Shown: positions 45,142 through 53,020 of the stretch, one piece after another
Layout of the letters: every line of letters starts with the position of its first letter
Numbering within the stretch: the stretch's first letter is position 1
NCBI GenBank assembly: GCA_937959395.1
Contig: CALGLR010000015.1
Location: 23,996-87,995, forward strand
Length of the DNA: 64,000 nt
From: an uncultured Flavobacteriaceae bacterium
Lineage (GTDB): Bacteria; Bacteroidota; Bacteroidia; Flavobacteriales; Flavobacteriaceae
Reading direction: 5' to 3'
Program-made: the position numbers and the translations under genes
The notes under the pieces: model-generated
Database searches by the model: none
Seen by the model: the letters and a program-made list of their open reading frames with translations, nothing else
Told to the model about the DNA's origin: nothing

Positions 45142-47427
45142 TTAATACATTAATTTCAATTTCAGATTCTGAACCACCTTAATCTCTCCAGAATTTTGAA
45201 TTGTATTATTCTCTGGCTTCTGCCCTTTTTCTCCCCAAAGTACTGCAACTACTTTTACAGGGTTATTTTTAAAAGTATTATTAGCAAATTCAACATTTAC
45301 AATGCCTCTATTTTTAATTAAAATATTTTCTTTTTCTGTTTTACCACAATTAGTAATCGTATTATCTTTAAACACTAAATTCCCACCAATTGTAGACTCA
45401 TCGTAACCACCACGATAATAGTTTAAAACATTTTCACCAACATTTGTAAAAGTGTTATTAGTAACATATACAAACTCACTATTGTAATCGCCTTTATCAT
45501 TTGTTTCTTTATTTAACTGAATGCCTTTTGCACAATTTTTAATCACCGAATTGGCAACAGAAACTGTATCTGCAAAAGAGCCTTTAGAGACTTCTAAAAC
45601 ACTTTTAAAATTACTTAACTCACTGTTTTTTAACCACAAACCATATGCACTGGTCATGTTTTTATCTAATGTTTTAAATGCTGCCTGAGAATTGTTCCCC
45701 TTTAAAATAACATCATTTACGTGCAAAACACCATTTGGATTCATTTCAAAAGCTGTGTTGCTTGAACTAAATATCAATTCTGCTTTATTATTTTTATCCT
45801 TAGAAGTGATTGTTATGTTTTTATTAATCACTAAAGTCGTTTCCATTTGGTAGCTCCCTTTACTCAAAACTATAACATCTCCAGAATTAGCTTTAACTAT
45901 GGCTTCTACCAATTCTTCATTTGAACTTATGTTTATTGTTTTAGATTCTATTTTCGGTTTATTAGTCGAAAACCAATCGGTACCATACTTGCTTTTATCT
46001 ATCTCTAAAGGGTTTTTAGTAGAATTCGTAGTCGCTCCTGCCCTATTATTTTCTTTTGTTCTAGATCTTCCAAACAGATCTTTATCTATCGTTTCAAAAT
46101 CAAATCCAGTATATAATTCTTCACCGCCAATTAAAGGTGTTTTATTTTCAATAGACATTTCTGTTTTAATTAAACCTTTTGGTCTTACTTCGCTTTTATT
46201 TTCACTATTAGAATAGTTGTTTTTGAAATTAACACCATCTACTTTATCATAATTTTTAATAGGATACTCAAAAGGACTTTCATTGAAGAGAACATTATTT
46301 GCAACAACTGTTCTTTTTGGTCTTGCTGAACGAATTTCAGATTTTGGCAATACCTCACTTTGACTAACATTAGATCCTACACTAAAATGAAAAGGCGTTT
46401 TACAATCTACAAAGGAATTGTAAGCCATAACAGCATCTGTTACTTGGTTATACCTATTTTGAGGTGATTTTGGAATACCATTCATCACCGCTAATGGTGC
46501 TCTAAAAGTAGAGCCCTTAAGTTTATAGAAATAGTTATTAGTAATCCAATGTCCTGTATTTATAACACGAATACCACCTATAAATTTTGAATTGTCATTA
46601 CCTATAAAGACATTTCCATCTATAGTAGCAAAATTTCCATGCCTTAACACTAATGAGCCTTCACTTTCAAAAAATATGTTATTTCTAAACGTATTAAAGT
46701 TTGATTTACTCGAAATTATTTCAACTTCACCATTACAACGTTCGAAAAAATTATTAGACACACTAGTATGAGATGGCATCATTGAGGTACCACTATCTCC
46801 AATTTGCATTGTTTCTCCATGCGGTCCTCCTTTTCGTGGTCTTGGCCCAAAATGATTATTAACTATTTGGTGGTGATTTTTTATATGTGCACCGCCTTTA
46901 AGAACAACCATTACTGTTGGTCCAAAATTAGACTTTCCTGCAATATAATTATGACTTAACTCATTATGTCGTCCCCAAAGTTCTACCCAATGATCTGTAT
47001 CGTCTCTATTAGGTTGCGTAAAATTCTCTATGACACAATTCGTGACTTTAGAATAATTTGCAATTAAAGTATCGTTTATTTTATACCGTATCAGGTATTT
47101 TTTTGGAGTATGGCCATTTTTAAAATGCAAACCTTCTACTATTAAATAATCTCCTCCTAATTGAAGATTCGATTTTCCTTCGATCGTTACTTTTCCTTTT
47201 TCTTCGGCAGATAGCGTAATTGGTTTCTCTTTTGTTCCGCTTCCGGAAAATTTAATTTCAACATCTTTCCAAACGCCATTTGCTAAAACGATATGATCCC
47301 CGGGTTTAACCTCTTTTATAGCAGCGTTAAGCGCTTCTATATTTTCTACTTTTATAGTATTCTTTAAAGTTTCACCTTTACAAGCCATCAGCATTATAAA
47401 CACCGAAAATAAGATCATTTTTTTCAT
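45142..47427 (-). CDS. Alginate lyase, PL6 family (chondroitinase B-like)
   Basis: A 761-aa parallel beta-helix polysaccharide lyase. A lipoprotein signal (FIMLMACKGET) is followed by the PL6 catalytic beta-helix (about 30-420); the Lys-Arg active pair is visible in EVEIISSKSNFNTFRNN and LVLRHGNFAT, next to the calcium-site region PHGETMQIGDSGTSMM. Residues about 500-760 form a second helical beta-repeat domain. It is the first gene of the PL6-PL17-kdgF operon and lies one base before the PL17 gene. Confidence 0.92.
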   Translation of the reverse strand: MKKMILFSVFIMLMACKGETLKNTIKVENIEALNAAIKEVKPGDHIVLANGVWKDVEIKFSGSGTKEKPITLSAEEKGKVTIEGKSNLQLGGDYLIVEGLHFKNGHTPKKYLIRYKINDTLIANYSKVTNCVIENFTQPNRDDTDHWVELWGRHNELSHNYIAGKSNFGPTVMVVLKGGAHIKNHHQIVNNHFGPRPRKGGPHGETMQIGDSGTSMMPSHTSVSNNFFERCNGEVEIISSKSNFNTFRNNIFFESEGSLVLRHGNFATIDGNVFIGNDNSKFIGGIRVINTGHWITNNYFYKLKGSTFRAPLAVMNGIPKSPQNRYNQVTDAVMAYNSFVDCKTPFHFSVGSNVSQSEVLPKSEIRSARPKRTVVANNVLFNESPFEYPIKNYDKVDGVNFKNNYSNSENKSEVRPKGLIKTEMSIENKTPLIGGEELYTGFDFETIDKDLFGRSRTKENNRAGATTNSTKNPLEIDKSKYGTDWFSTNKPKIESKTINISSNEELVEAIVKANSGDVIVLSKGSYQMETTLVINKNITITSKDKNNKAELIFSSSNTAFEMNPNGVLHVNDVILKGNNSQAAFKTLDKNMTSAYGLWLKNSELSNFKSVLEVSKGSFADTVSVANSVIKNCAKGIQLNKETNDKGDYNSEFVYVTNNTFTNVGENVLNYYRGGYDESTIGGNLVFKDNTITNCGKTEKENILIKNRGIVNVEFANNTFKNNPVKVVAVLWGEKGQKPENNTIQNSGEIKVVQNLKLKLMY

Positions 47428-47519
47428 TAAAAACTGTTGAATTTTAAATTAATATCAGTTATAATTTATAATGGACATAATTAGTATAAAGAATTGAGAC
47501 TGTCTGAAAAATCTTAGTT

Positions 47520-47592
47520 TTGTCCGTTAGAGCGCAGTCGAGAACTAAATATCTACCAATAATCAGTAGGCTTTGACTGAGCTCAACCAGAC
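47520..47592. repeat. Flavobacterial CGACTGCGCTC-type repeat
   Basis: TTAGAGCGCAGTCGAGAAC (47527) and the related inverted TTTGACTGAGCTCAACCAGA (47572) with a 25-base middle. Same family as 26221-26404. Confidence 0.6.
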
Positions 47593-47644
47593 ATTTAGCT
47601 ATGTTTTTACTTTTTAAACAGCCTCAATTTACTAAAATTTTATA

Positions 47645-48712
47645 TTAGTTAATTATCACTTTTTTTGTGATTTGTTTTCCTGAATTTGTATCTGCAATAA
47701 ATAAATACATTCCTTTTGATAATTCTGAAACATTTAATCTATTATTTTGTAATTCACTTTTCATAATACGCTTTCCAAGTAAATCAAAAATTTCTACTGA
47801 AGAAATCTCAAATAAATTACCGGTTTGAAAGTTTAAAATAGAATTAGCTGGGTTTGGATAGATACTAAAATCTGCTAAACTAAAATCTACATTTGATAAA
47901 GTTGGATTAGAACTATTTGCTGTTCCTGGAGTTCCAAATTGACTATTAGTAGTATCATATTCATTTGCAGCAACACTATCATCTGTAAATGTCCAATATA
48001 ATGGATTGTCATTATCTGTTGCATTTAAGTAGTTATTATCCAATTGAAACGAGATTCTAGAAGGAGAACCTGTTACAGGAACAGGAAATCCTATTGGTGC
48101 AGCATTCCCACTGCAACTCGCACTAGATTCTGGGTTACCAATATATTCACCATACCCATAATCGTAACGCACCTCGTCTACCAAAGTTCCATCAGCTTTT
48201 TTTATAATTATACCATCTGGACAAGCTTTGTCATCTGCATCTGCATAACTACTTTCATTATTAAAGCTTGGTTTTTTATAATCATAAATATAATCTCCAA
48301 AAGTATCTGTAGATAGTAAACCATGAGCTTCTGGAATATGATAACCAGTAAAAATAGCATATTCGCCTGACTGAATAGTAAATGATGAAATAGTTGTTAC
48401 ATTAGAAGAGCTAGAAGCATCTGTTAATGTCCAATTATCCATAACTACTGGTGAAGCTGTCGTATTATAAACTTCAAACCATTCAGCATGGCCTTCGTCT
48501 CCTTGATCATTATCTACTTGATTTCCTACGTTTGATCCATTATCTGTCCAATAAGCAGGCTGAGAAGCCAAAGCATCAAAAACCATTTGAGCTGGACTAG
48601 GCTTTTGTGGCCTATTGTGAATTTCTGTAATTATAACTTCCCCAGTTCCTTGCGAATAAGAAAGTGTAATTGTAAATAACATCATCGTTAATAAAAGTAA
48701 CCTTGTTTTCAT
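47645..48712 (-). CDS. Secreted lamin-tail-domain protein, T9SS
   Basis: A 355-aa exported protein. Signal peptide MKTRLLLLTMMLFTITLSYS, a lamin-tail (LTD) beta-sandwich (about 20-210, WFEVYNTTASPVVMDNWTLT and YAIFTGYHIPEAHG) and a T9SS type A sorting tail (FSIYPNPANSILNFQTGN, LSKGMYLFIADTNSGKQI). Lamin-tail domains are found attached to surface nucleases and glycan-binding proteins; no enzyme domain is seen. It lies upstream of the PL6 operon, separated by a repeat. Confidence 0.8.
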   Translation of the reverse strand: MKTRLLLLTMMLFTITLSYSQGTGEVIITEIHNRPQKPSPAQMVFDALASQPAYWTDNGSNVGNQVDNDQGDEGHAEWFEVYNTTASPVVMDNWTLTDASSSSNVTTISSFTIQSGEYAIFTGYHIPEAHGLLSTDTFGDYIYDYKKPSFNNESSYADADDKACPDGIIIKKADGTLVDEVRYDYGYGEYIGNPESSASCSGNAAPIGFPVPVTGSPSRISFQLDNNYLNATDNDNPLYWTFTDDSVAANEYDTTNSQFGTPGTANSSNPTLSNVDFSLADFSIYPNPANSILNFQTGNLFEISSVEIFDLLGKRIMKSELQNNRLNVSELSKGMYLFIADTNSGKQITKKVIIN

Positions 48713-48946
48713 AATATATAGTTTAATTAGATTAATACTTTTTACTCTTGGGCTTAATTAAAACCACTTTAGCCATTTGGCTACATTGAGGGGGTAAATT
48801 ATTTTTCAAAAAGGTTATTTTAAGATTTTACTTGAATAATTTATAAGTTCTACTCGTATTTTATCTCCTATTAAAATGAGTGTGTTGTAAAAAGAATCAC
48901 ATCTTTAATTACTGAGTTTAAGATTATATTATTTTTAAATAAAAAA

Positions 48947-48971
48947 TTGGTTAACCAAATTGGTTTACCAA
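48947..48971. promoter_or_regulatory. Paired GntR/UxuR-type operators, second copy
   Basis: TTGGTTAACCAA (48947-48958) and TTGGTTTACCAA (48960-48971), centres 13 bases apart, the same pair geometry as before susC. It would place the lamin-tail and beta-helix genes in the alginate regulon. Confidence 0.6.
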
Positions 48972-49069
48972 ATATATAATAATTATATTAGTTTCAAAAT
49001 TTTTAACAATTCAATATGACTTATAATATGAATTCTATAAGTAATCAAGCCAAGTAATGATCCGTTATA

Positions 49070-49106
49070 TATACGATATAGGCCTATACTATGAATCTAT
49101 CGTATA
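49070..49106. promoter_or_regulatory. Dyad element before the beta-helix gene
   Basis: TATACGATA (49070-49078) and TATCGTATA (49098-49106) are inverted, with TATAGGCCTATA (49077-49088) between. Position is 86-122 bases upstream of the start. Could be an activator site. Confidence 0.4.
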
Positions 49107-49191
49107 AGTATATATAGAAGATTTTGATCCTAATTCTATTACAAATAAATATAAAAAGAGACCAGATTATATTTAATTAAAAAAAATTAAA

Positions 49192-50838
49192 ATGAAAAAT
49201 TCATTCTTAACGCTTGTTTTCTTATTCTTTATAAGTACAATAACCTCTCAGATTACGGTAAACAATGCTACAGATTTACAAGCGGCTCTAAATAACAATA
49301 ATGCTGAAAAAATCATTACTATTGATGGAACAATCTTTGGACGGTTCATTGTAAGAAGATCTGGAACCACAACAAATCCAGTAATTATTAGAGGAGGAAC
49401 CATCTCTGGTATGGGTGTTCCAGAAACTTCTGAAGGATTGGATTTTGCTTTACTTGCCGTATTAAGTGAAAGTAATATTAGAATAGAAAACGTGTCTTTT
49501 GAAAATAACTTCGTTCAAGGTGCAAAAGGAATTTATGTAACCACAACTACTTTTGATGATGCACCATTACAAAACATTTTTATTGATTCTTGTACACTAA
49601 ACAATATAGGTTGGTCTTCAGATAATACTGCAGATCCCAACAACAATCCATCAGGAACAGGCCAAGCACATGGTATTTTAGCAACAGGACGAACTGCTAA
49701 CACATTGACTAACATAAATATTACTAATACTAATCTTTCCAATATCATTACTGGCAACAGCGAAGCACTTACGATTAATGGCAATGTCGATGGCTTCTTA
49801 GTACAGGCCAATACCATATCTAACATAACCAATATTGGAATTGATATTGCTGGAGGATTTGGAGTAGCCACATCGGGTTTAGATCAAGATAGAAATGGTA
49901 AAGTTATTGAAAACACAGTATTTAATTGTAGAAGACCTACTTCGGTATTTGGTGTCTTTGAACCAGCAGGTATTTATGTAGATGGTGGCGCTAATGTAAA
50001 AATTTATGGAAACAGAAGTTACCAGAACGGACAAGGGTTTTCTATTGGCCGTGAGCAAGCTGGAGAAACAACAAACATTTCTGTAACCAATAATCTCTCT
50101 TATTTTAATGCAGAAAACGGAATCGTATTTGGCGGAAATAATGGAACAGTAATTAACAGTCTTGTTCGTAATAATACATTTTATCAAAACGGCATGGATA
50201 AACCTAGTGATCGTTCAGGAATTAGTGTGCAAATAACTCAAGGTTGTACCATTACTAATAATATTATTTTCGAATCAGAGCCTAGTATGTTTGGCATTTC
50301 TTATTTTTTTGGAGGAACATCAAACGCACAAGTAGCCTATAATCTAGTTAATGGCATGTCATCAGGGTTTGATTTGGCTAATGTTGGAAACAATCCTAAT
50401 GGCCTTTCTGTAGCTCCCGACCTGAATGCTGCATTAGATTTTATTCCTAATAACACCTCTCCTGTTATCGATGTAGGAGATTCGACTGGTATTCCTGCCG
50501 ATGAAAACGATTTTATTGGTTTTGATAGAATTTTTGGAACTAGTGTTGATATTGGAGCCCGCGAGTTTTCCGGTACTCTTAAAACTAATGATTTTGATAT
50601 CAATTCTATACAAATCAGTATCTATCCAAATCCTGTAAGTGACATCTTATATTTTAAAAATACAACGATTACCAATGGAACCATTTCTGTTTATAATGCT
50701 ATTGGTAAATTGGTATTAACAAATAAGTTAGATTCGTTAAATCAGGAACTTAATATTAAACACCTGCAAACAGGGTTTTATGTTTCTATTATTGAAGGAA
50801 AAGATTTTAAACAGTTGTTTAAATTCATAAAAATGTAA
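49192..50838 (+). CDS. Secreted right-handed beta-helix protein, T9SS
   Basis: A 548-aa exported protein: signal peptide (MKNSFLTLVFLFFISTITSQ), a parallel beta-helix of the pectate-lyase superfamily (about 25-440, with repeated N-rich turns such as NVSFENNFVQ and NNTFYQNG), and a T9SS sorting tail (ISIYPNPVSDILYFKN, LQTGFYVSIIEG, FKQLFKFIKM). The catalytic family is not recognisable; polysaccharide lyase of PL6-like fold is possible. Its promoter region carries the same operator pair as susC, which supports a role in alginate or co-occurring glycan use. Confidence 0.8.
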   Translation: MKNSFLTLVFLFFISTITSQITVNNATDLQAALNNNNAEKIITIDGTIFGRFIVRRSGTTTNPVIIRGGTISGMGVPETSEGLDFALLAVLSESNIRIENVSFENNFVQGAKGIYVTTTTFDDAPLQNIFIDSCTLNNIGWSSDNTADPNNNPSGTGQAHGILATGRTANTLTNINITNTNLSNIITGNSEALTINGNVDGFLVQANTISNITNIGIDIAGGFGVATSGLDQDRNGKVIENTVFNCRRPTSVFGVFEPAGIYVDGGANVKIYGNRSYQNGQGFSIGREQAGETTNISVTNNLSYFNAENGIVFGGNNGTVINSLVRNNTFYQNGMDKPSDRSGISVQITQGCTITNNIIFESEPSMFGISYFFGGTSNAQVAYNLVNGMSSGFDLANVGNNPNGLSVAPDLNAALDFIPNNTSPVIDVGDSTGIPADENDFIGFDRIFGTSVDIGAREFSGTLKTNDFDINSIQISIYPNPVSDILYFKNTTITNGTISVYNAIGKLVLTNKLDSLNQELNIKHLQTGFYVSIIEGKDFKQLFKFIKM

Positions 50839-50844
50839 AACGTT

Positions 50845-52563
50845 TTAATACTTCACAAATTTACGCGTGATACGCCCATTATTAGTTCTTAGTGTTATAA
50901 AGTATATCCCAGGTTGAAGGTTATCTATTCGAATACGCTCAAAATTTGTAGAAACCTCTATTACTTGTTTTCCTGTAATGTTAGTAATGGTTGCATTCTG
51001 TAAATTCGTTATTTCACCGCTCACGGTTAAAGTATGCTTCGCTGGGTTAGGAATAATCATTATTTTTGGAAATACAGTTGTTTGTGTTCCAAGTACATTG
51101 TTTTCTCCCCAAACGATATCGTCTATAGCAAATTCATAAGAACTAGTAGGCAGATTACCTGAATTTCCTATCCTAAAAAGATAAGACATATCTTGAAACG
51201 CAATGACATTAGAAAATTCTGAAATAGGAATCACGGCCTCTCCCCATTCTCCATTTCTTACCAAACCGTATTTTGTTTCTCCAGCAGGGAAAACAATTTC
51301 TGATGCATTCGTAAAATTATCATTCACTCCTATAAAAAAGGAAACATCTGACGGTATTTTTATTTTAAACTTTAGCAATCCATTTTCAGTAAAATTCGTC
51401 ATATTTTTACCAAATAACGATGTTATGCCAGCTCCAAACCAACCTTTCGATGGTACAGTAGTATAAGACAACACATTGCTTCCTTCAATGGGTGGTTCGT
51501 TAGAAGCAATTAAAGTTTCTTCAAACACGAAAATATCAGAATCGACTCCAAGGTTAAACTCATTATTGGTAACTGTAGTATCTGTAAACACTCCAAAAAT
51601 GCCAGTTTCTGCAGCAATAGTTCCATCAGATACTTCTACAGAACCAAATCCATTCCATTTCGATACACGAACATAATCTACCATCATTTTTGCAGGTAAA
51701 TTAGCTGTCACCGACTCATTTGTGAATGTTCCGGGTAAAGTACCTCCAACAGCCAAATTTAAAAGCATAAAAAATGGTTTTGTAAATGGTGCAGTAACCG
51801 AGTTGTTTGCATCTATAGGAAAAGGTGCTTCATATAAATCGTATTCTACAGCGTTATCAATAACAGTAAATCGTATTTGTGTAGGTTCCCAATAAATGCG
51901 ATAGATAACAAATCGATCATTTAAAGGAATAGCCGCGACATAAGGTTTGTTATAATTAACATCATTAGCAATATCTCCAGGACCACCACCAGGAATAGGA
52001 AAAAAGGCATTAGCTCCTACGTAATTATTTACAGTCGATTCTGGTTCTTGTTGCTCATCTCTTATTGCTTCACTAAACCCCATTTCCATCATATCAATTT
52101 CACCTCTGTCTGGCCAGGTTATATTTGCAGTTCCCAACATCCAGGCTGCTGGCCATAATCCCTGACTCAAATTTGGCACACTCATACGCACTTCAACCGC
52201 GCCATATTTAATGGCTACTTTATTATCTGTTGTTATTTTACCAGAGGTAAACGCACGAGTTCCAGAATTTTCACTCTTAGCTTCTAATATTAAACCATTA
52301 TTACCTGGCTCGCCAGCAATTTCACCAATATAAACATTGTTAGCTTCATAAGATTGTAATTCTTGATTACCAAAACCACATAAAGCTGGGCATCCATCAC
52401 CTATATCTTTAGTCCAAAATGTTTCATTAAAAGAATCAAACTGTTCTTCCCAAAGTACCTCTCCTATTTGCGCATGGACTATAGCAGCAGATATAAAAAT
52501 AAAAACACCTAAAACGAATTGCAATCGTATTCTAAAATTCTTAGAACTTAAAAATTGATACAT
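50845..52563 (-). CDS. GH16 family beta-glucanase, T9SS
   Basis: A 572-aa secreted glycoside hydrolase. Signal peptide about 1-32; GH16 catalytic beta-jellyroll (about 35-300) with the catalytic motif WPDRGEIDMMEMG, which carries the two glutamates and the aspartate, and FFMLLNLAVGGTLPG; a second beta-sandwich region (about 330-490) that may bind carbohydrate; and a T9SS tail (IMIIPNPAKHTLTVSG, LQPGIYFITLRTNNG). Laminarinase or related beta-1,3-glucanase is most likely. It is convergent with the beta-helix gene, 6 bases apart. Confidence 0.9.
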   Translation of the reverse strand: MYQFLSSKNFRIRLQFVLGVFIFISAAIVHAQIGEVLWEEQFDSFNETFWTKDIGDGCPALCGFGNQELQSYEANNVYIGEIAGEPGNNGLILEAKSENSGTRAFTSGKITTDNKVAIKYGAVEVRMSVPNLSQGLWPAAWMLGTANITWPDRGEIDMMEMGFSEAIRDEQQEPESTVNNYVGANAFFPIPGGGPGDIANDVNYNKPYVAAIPLNDRFVIYRIYWEPTQIRFTVIDNAVEYDLYEAPFPIDANNSVTAPFTKPFFMLLNLAVGGTLPGTFTNESVTANLPAKMMVDYVRVSKWNGFGSVEVSDGTIAAETGIFGVFTDTTVTNNEFNLGVDSDIFVFEETLIASNEPPIEGSNVLSYTTVPSKGWFGAGITSLFGKNMTNFTENGLLKFKIKIPSDVSFFIGVNDNFTNASEIVFPAGETKYGLVRNGEWGEAVIPISEFSNVIAFQDMSYLFRIGNSGNLPTSSYEFAIDDIVWGENNVLGTQTTVFPKIMIIPNPAKHTLTVSGEITNLQNATITNITGKQVIEVSTNFERIRIDNLQPGIYFITLRTNNGRITRKFVKY

Positions 52564-52741
52564 GATATAAATTTTATATAAAATTAATCGTCGCTAAACT
52601 ACTACTATACAATGAATTAATTTGATACTATTTCGTTAAAATTTAGATGAATTTTACTTGTTTATAGACTAAAACGCCAACTATTGCTCGCATACAAAAA
52701 ATAGAAGCTATAGTAAATTATATAGTGGGGCTATTATATTC

Positions 52742-52939
52742 CTCAAAAACTTAATTGCATATGCAATTTCGGGAGTTAATTTGGTATCAAAAAACATAAT
52801 AAACTCTAATAGCCTAGTTGATTTTTCTAAATATGCAAATGGTATTTATTTCGTAAGAATTGAAATGGATTCTAAAATCATAACGAAATTAAAGGTTAAT
52901 AAACGAAGTTTAAATTCTCTCATTTGCTTTTTTATATAA
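52742..52939 (+). pseudogene. Remnant of a T9SS sorting domain
   Basis: In one plus-strand frame the gene-free stretch 52564-53020 reads NSNSLVDFSKYANGIYFVRI and MDSKIITKLKVNKRS, the end of a typical T9SS type A sorting domain (GIYFV and KI(I)TKK(V)). There is no start, upstream domain or intact protein. It looks like the leftover 3' end of a deleted secreted-protein gene. Confidence 0.55.
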
Positions 52940-53020
52940 TTACTTCCCAAATACAAAAAACAGTTTTATTTTCACTCTTTAATTATCAAAGCAAAATATT
53001 AAATACTTGCTTAATTAACT

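Larger units (their letters stand above)
48713..49191. other. Divergent regulatory region between the lamin-tail and beta-helix genes
   Basis: A 479-base gap with no credible gene. It holds the paired TTGGTT(A/T)ACCAA operators (48947-48971) and a dyad around TATAGGCCTATA (49070-49106). Divergent promoters for 48712 and 49192 are expected. Confidence 0.6.

Noticed and set aside
45899..46216. Plus-strand frame of 105 aa in the PL6 gene
   Set aside because: Antisense shadow of a strongly supported lyase gene.
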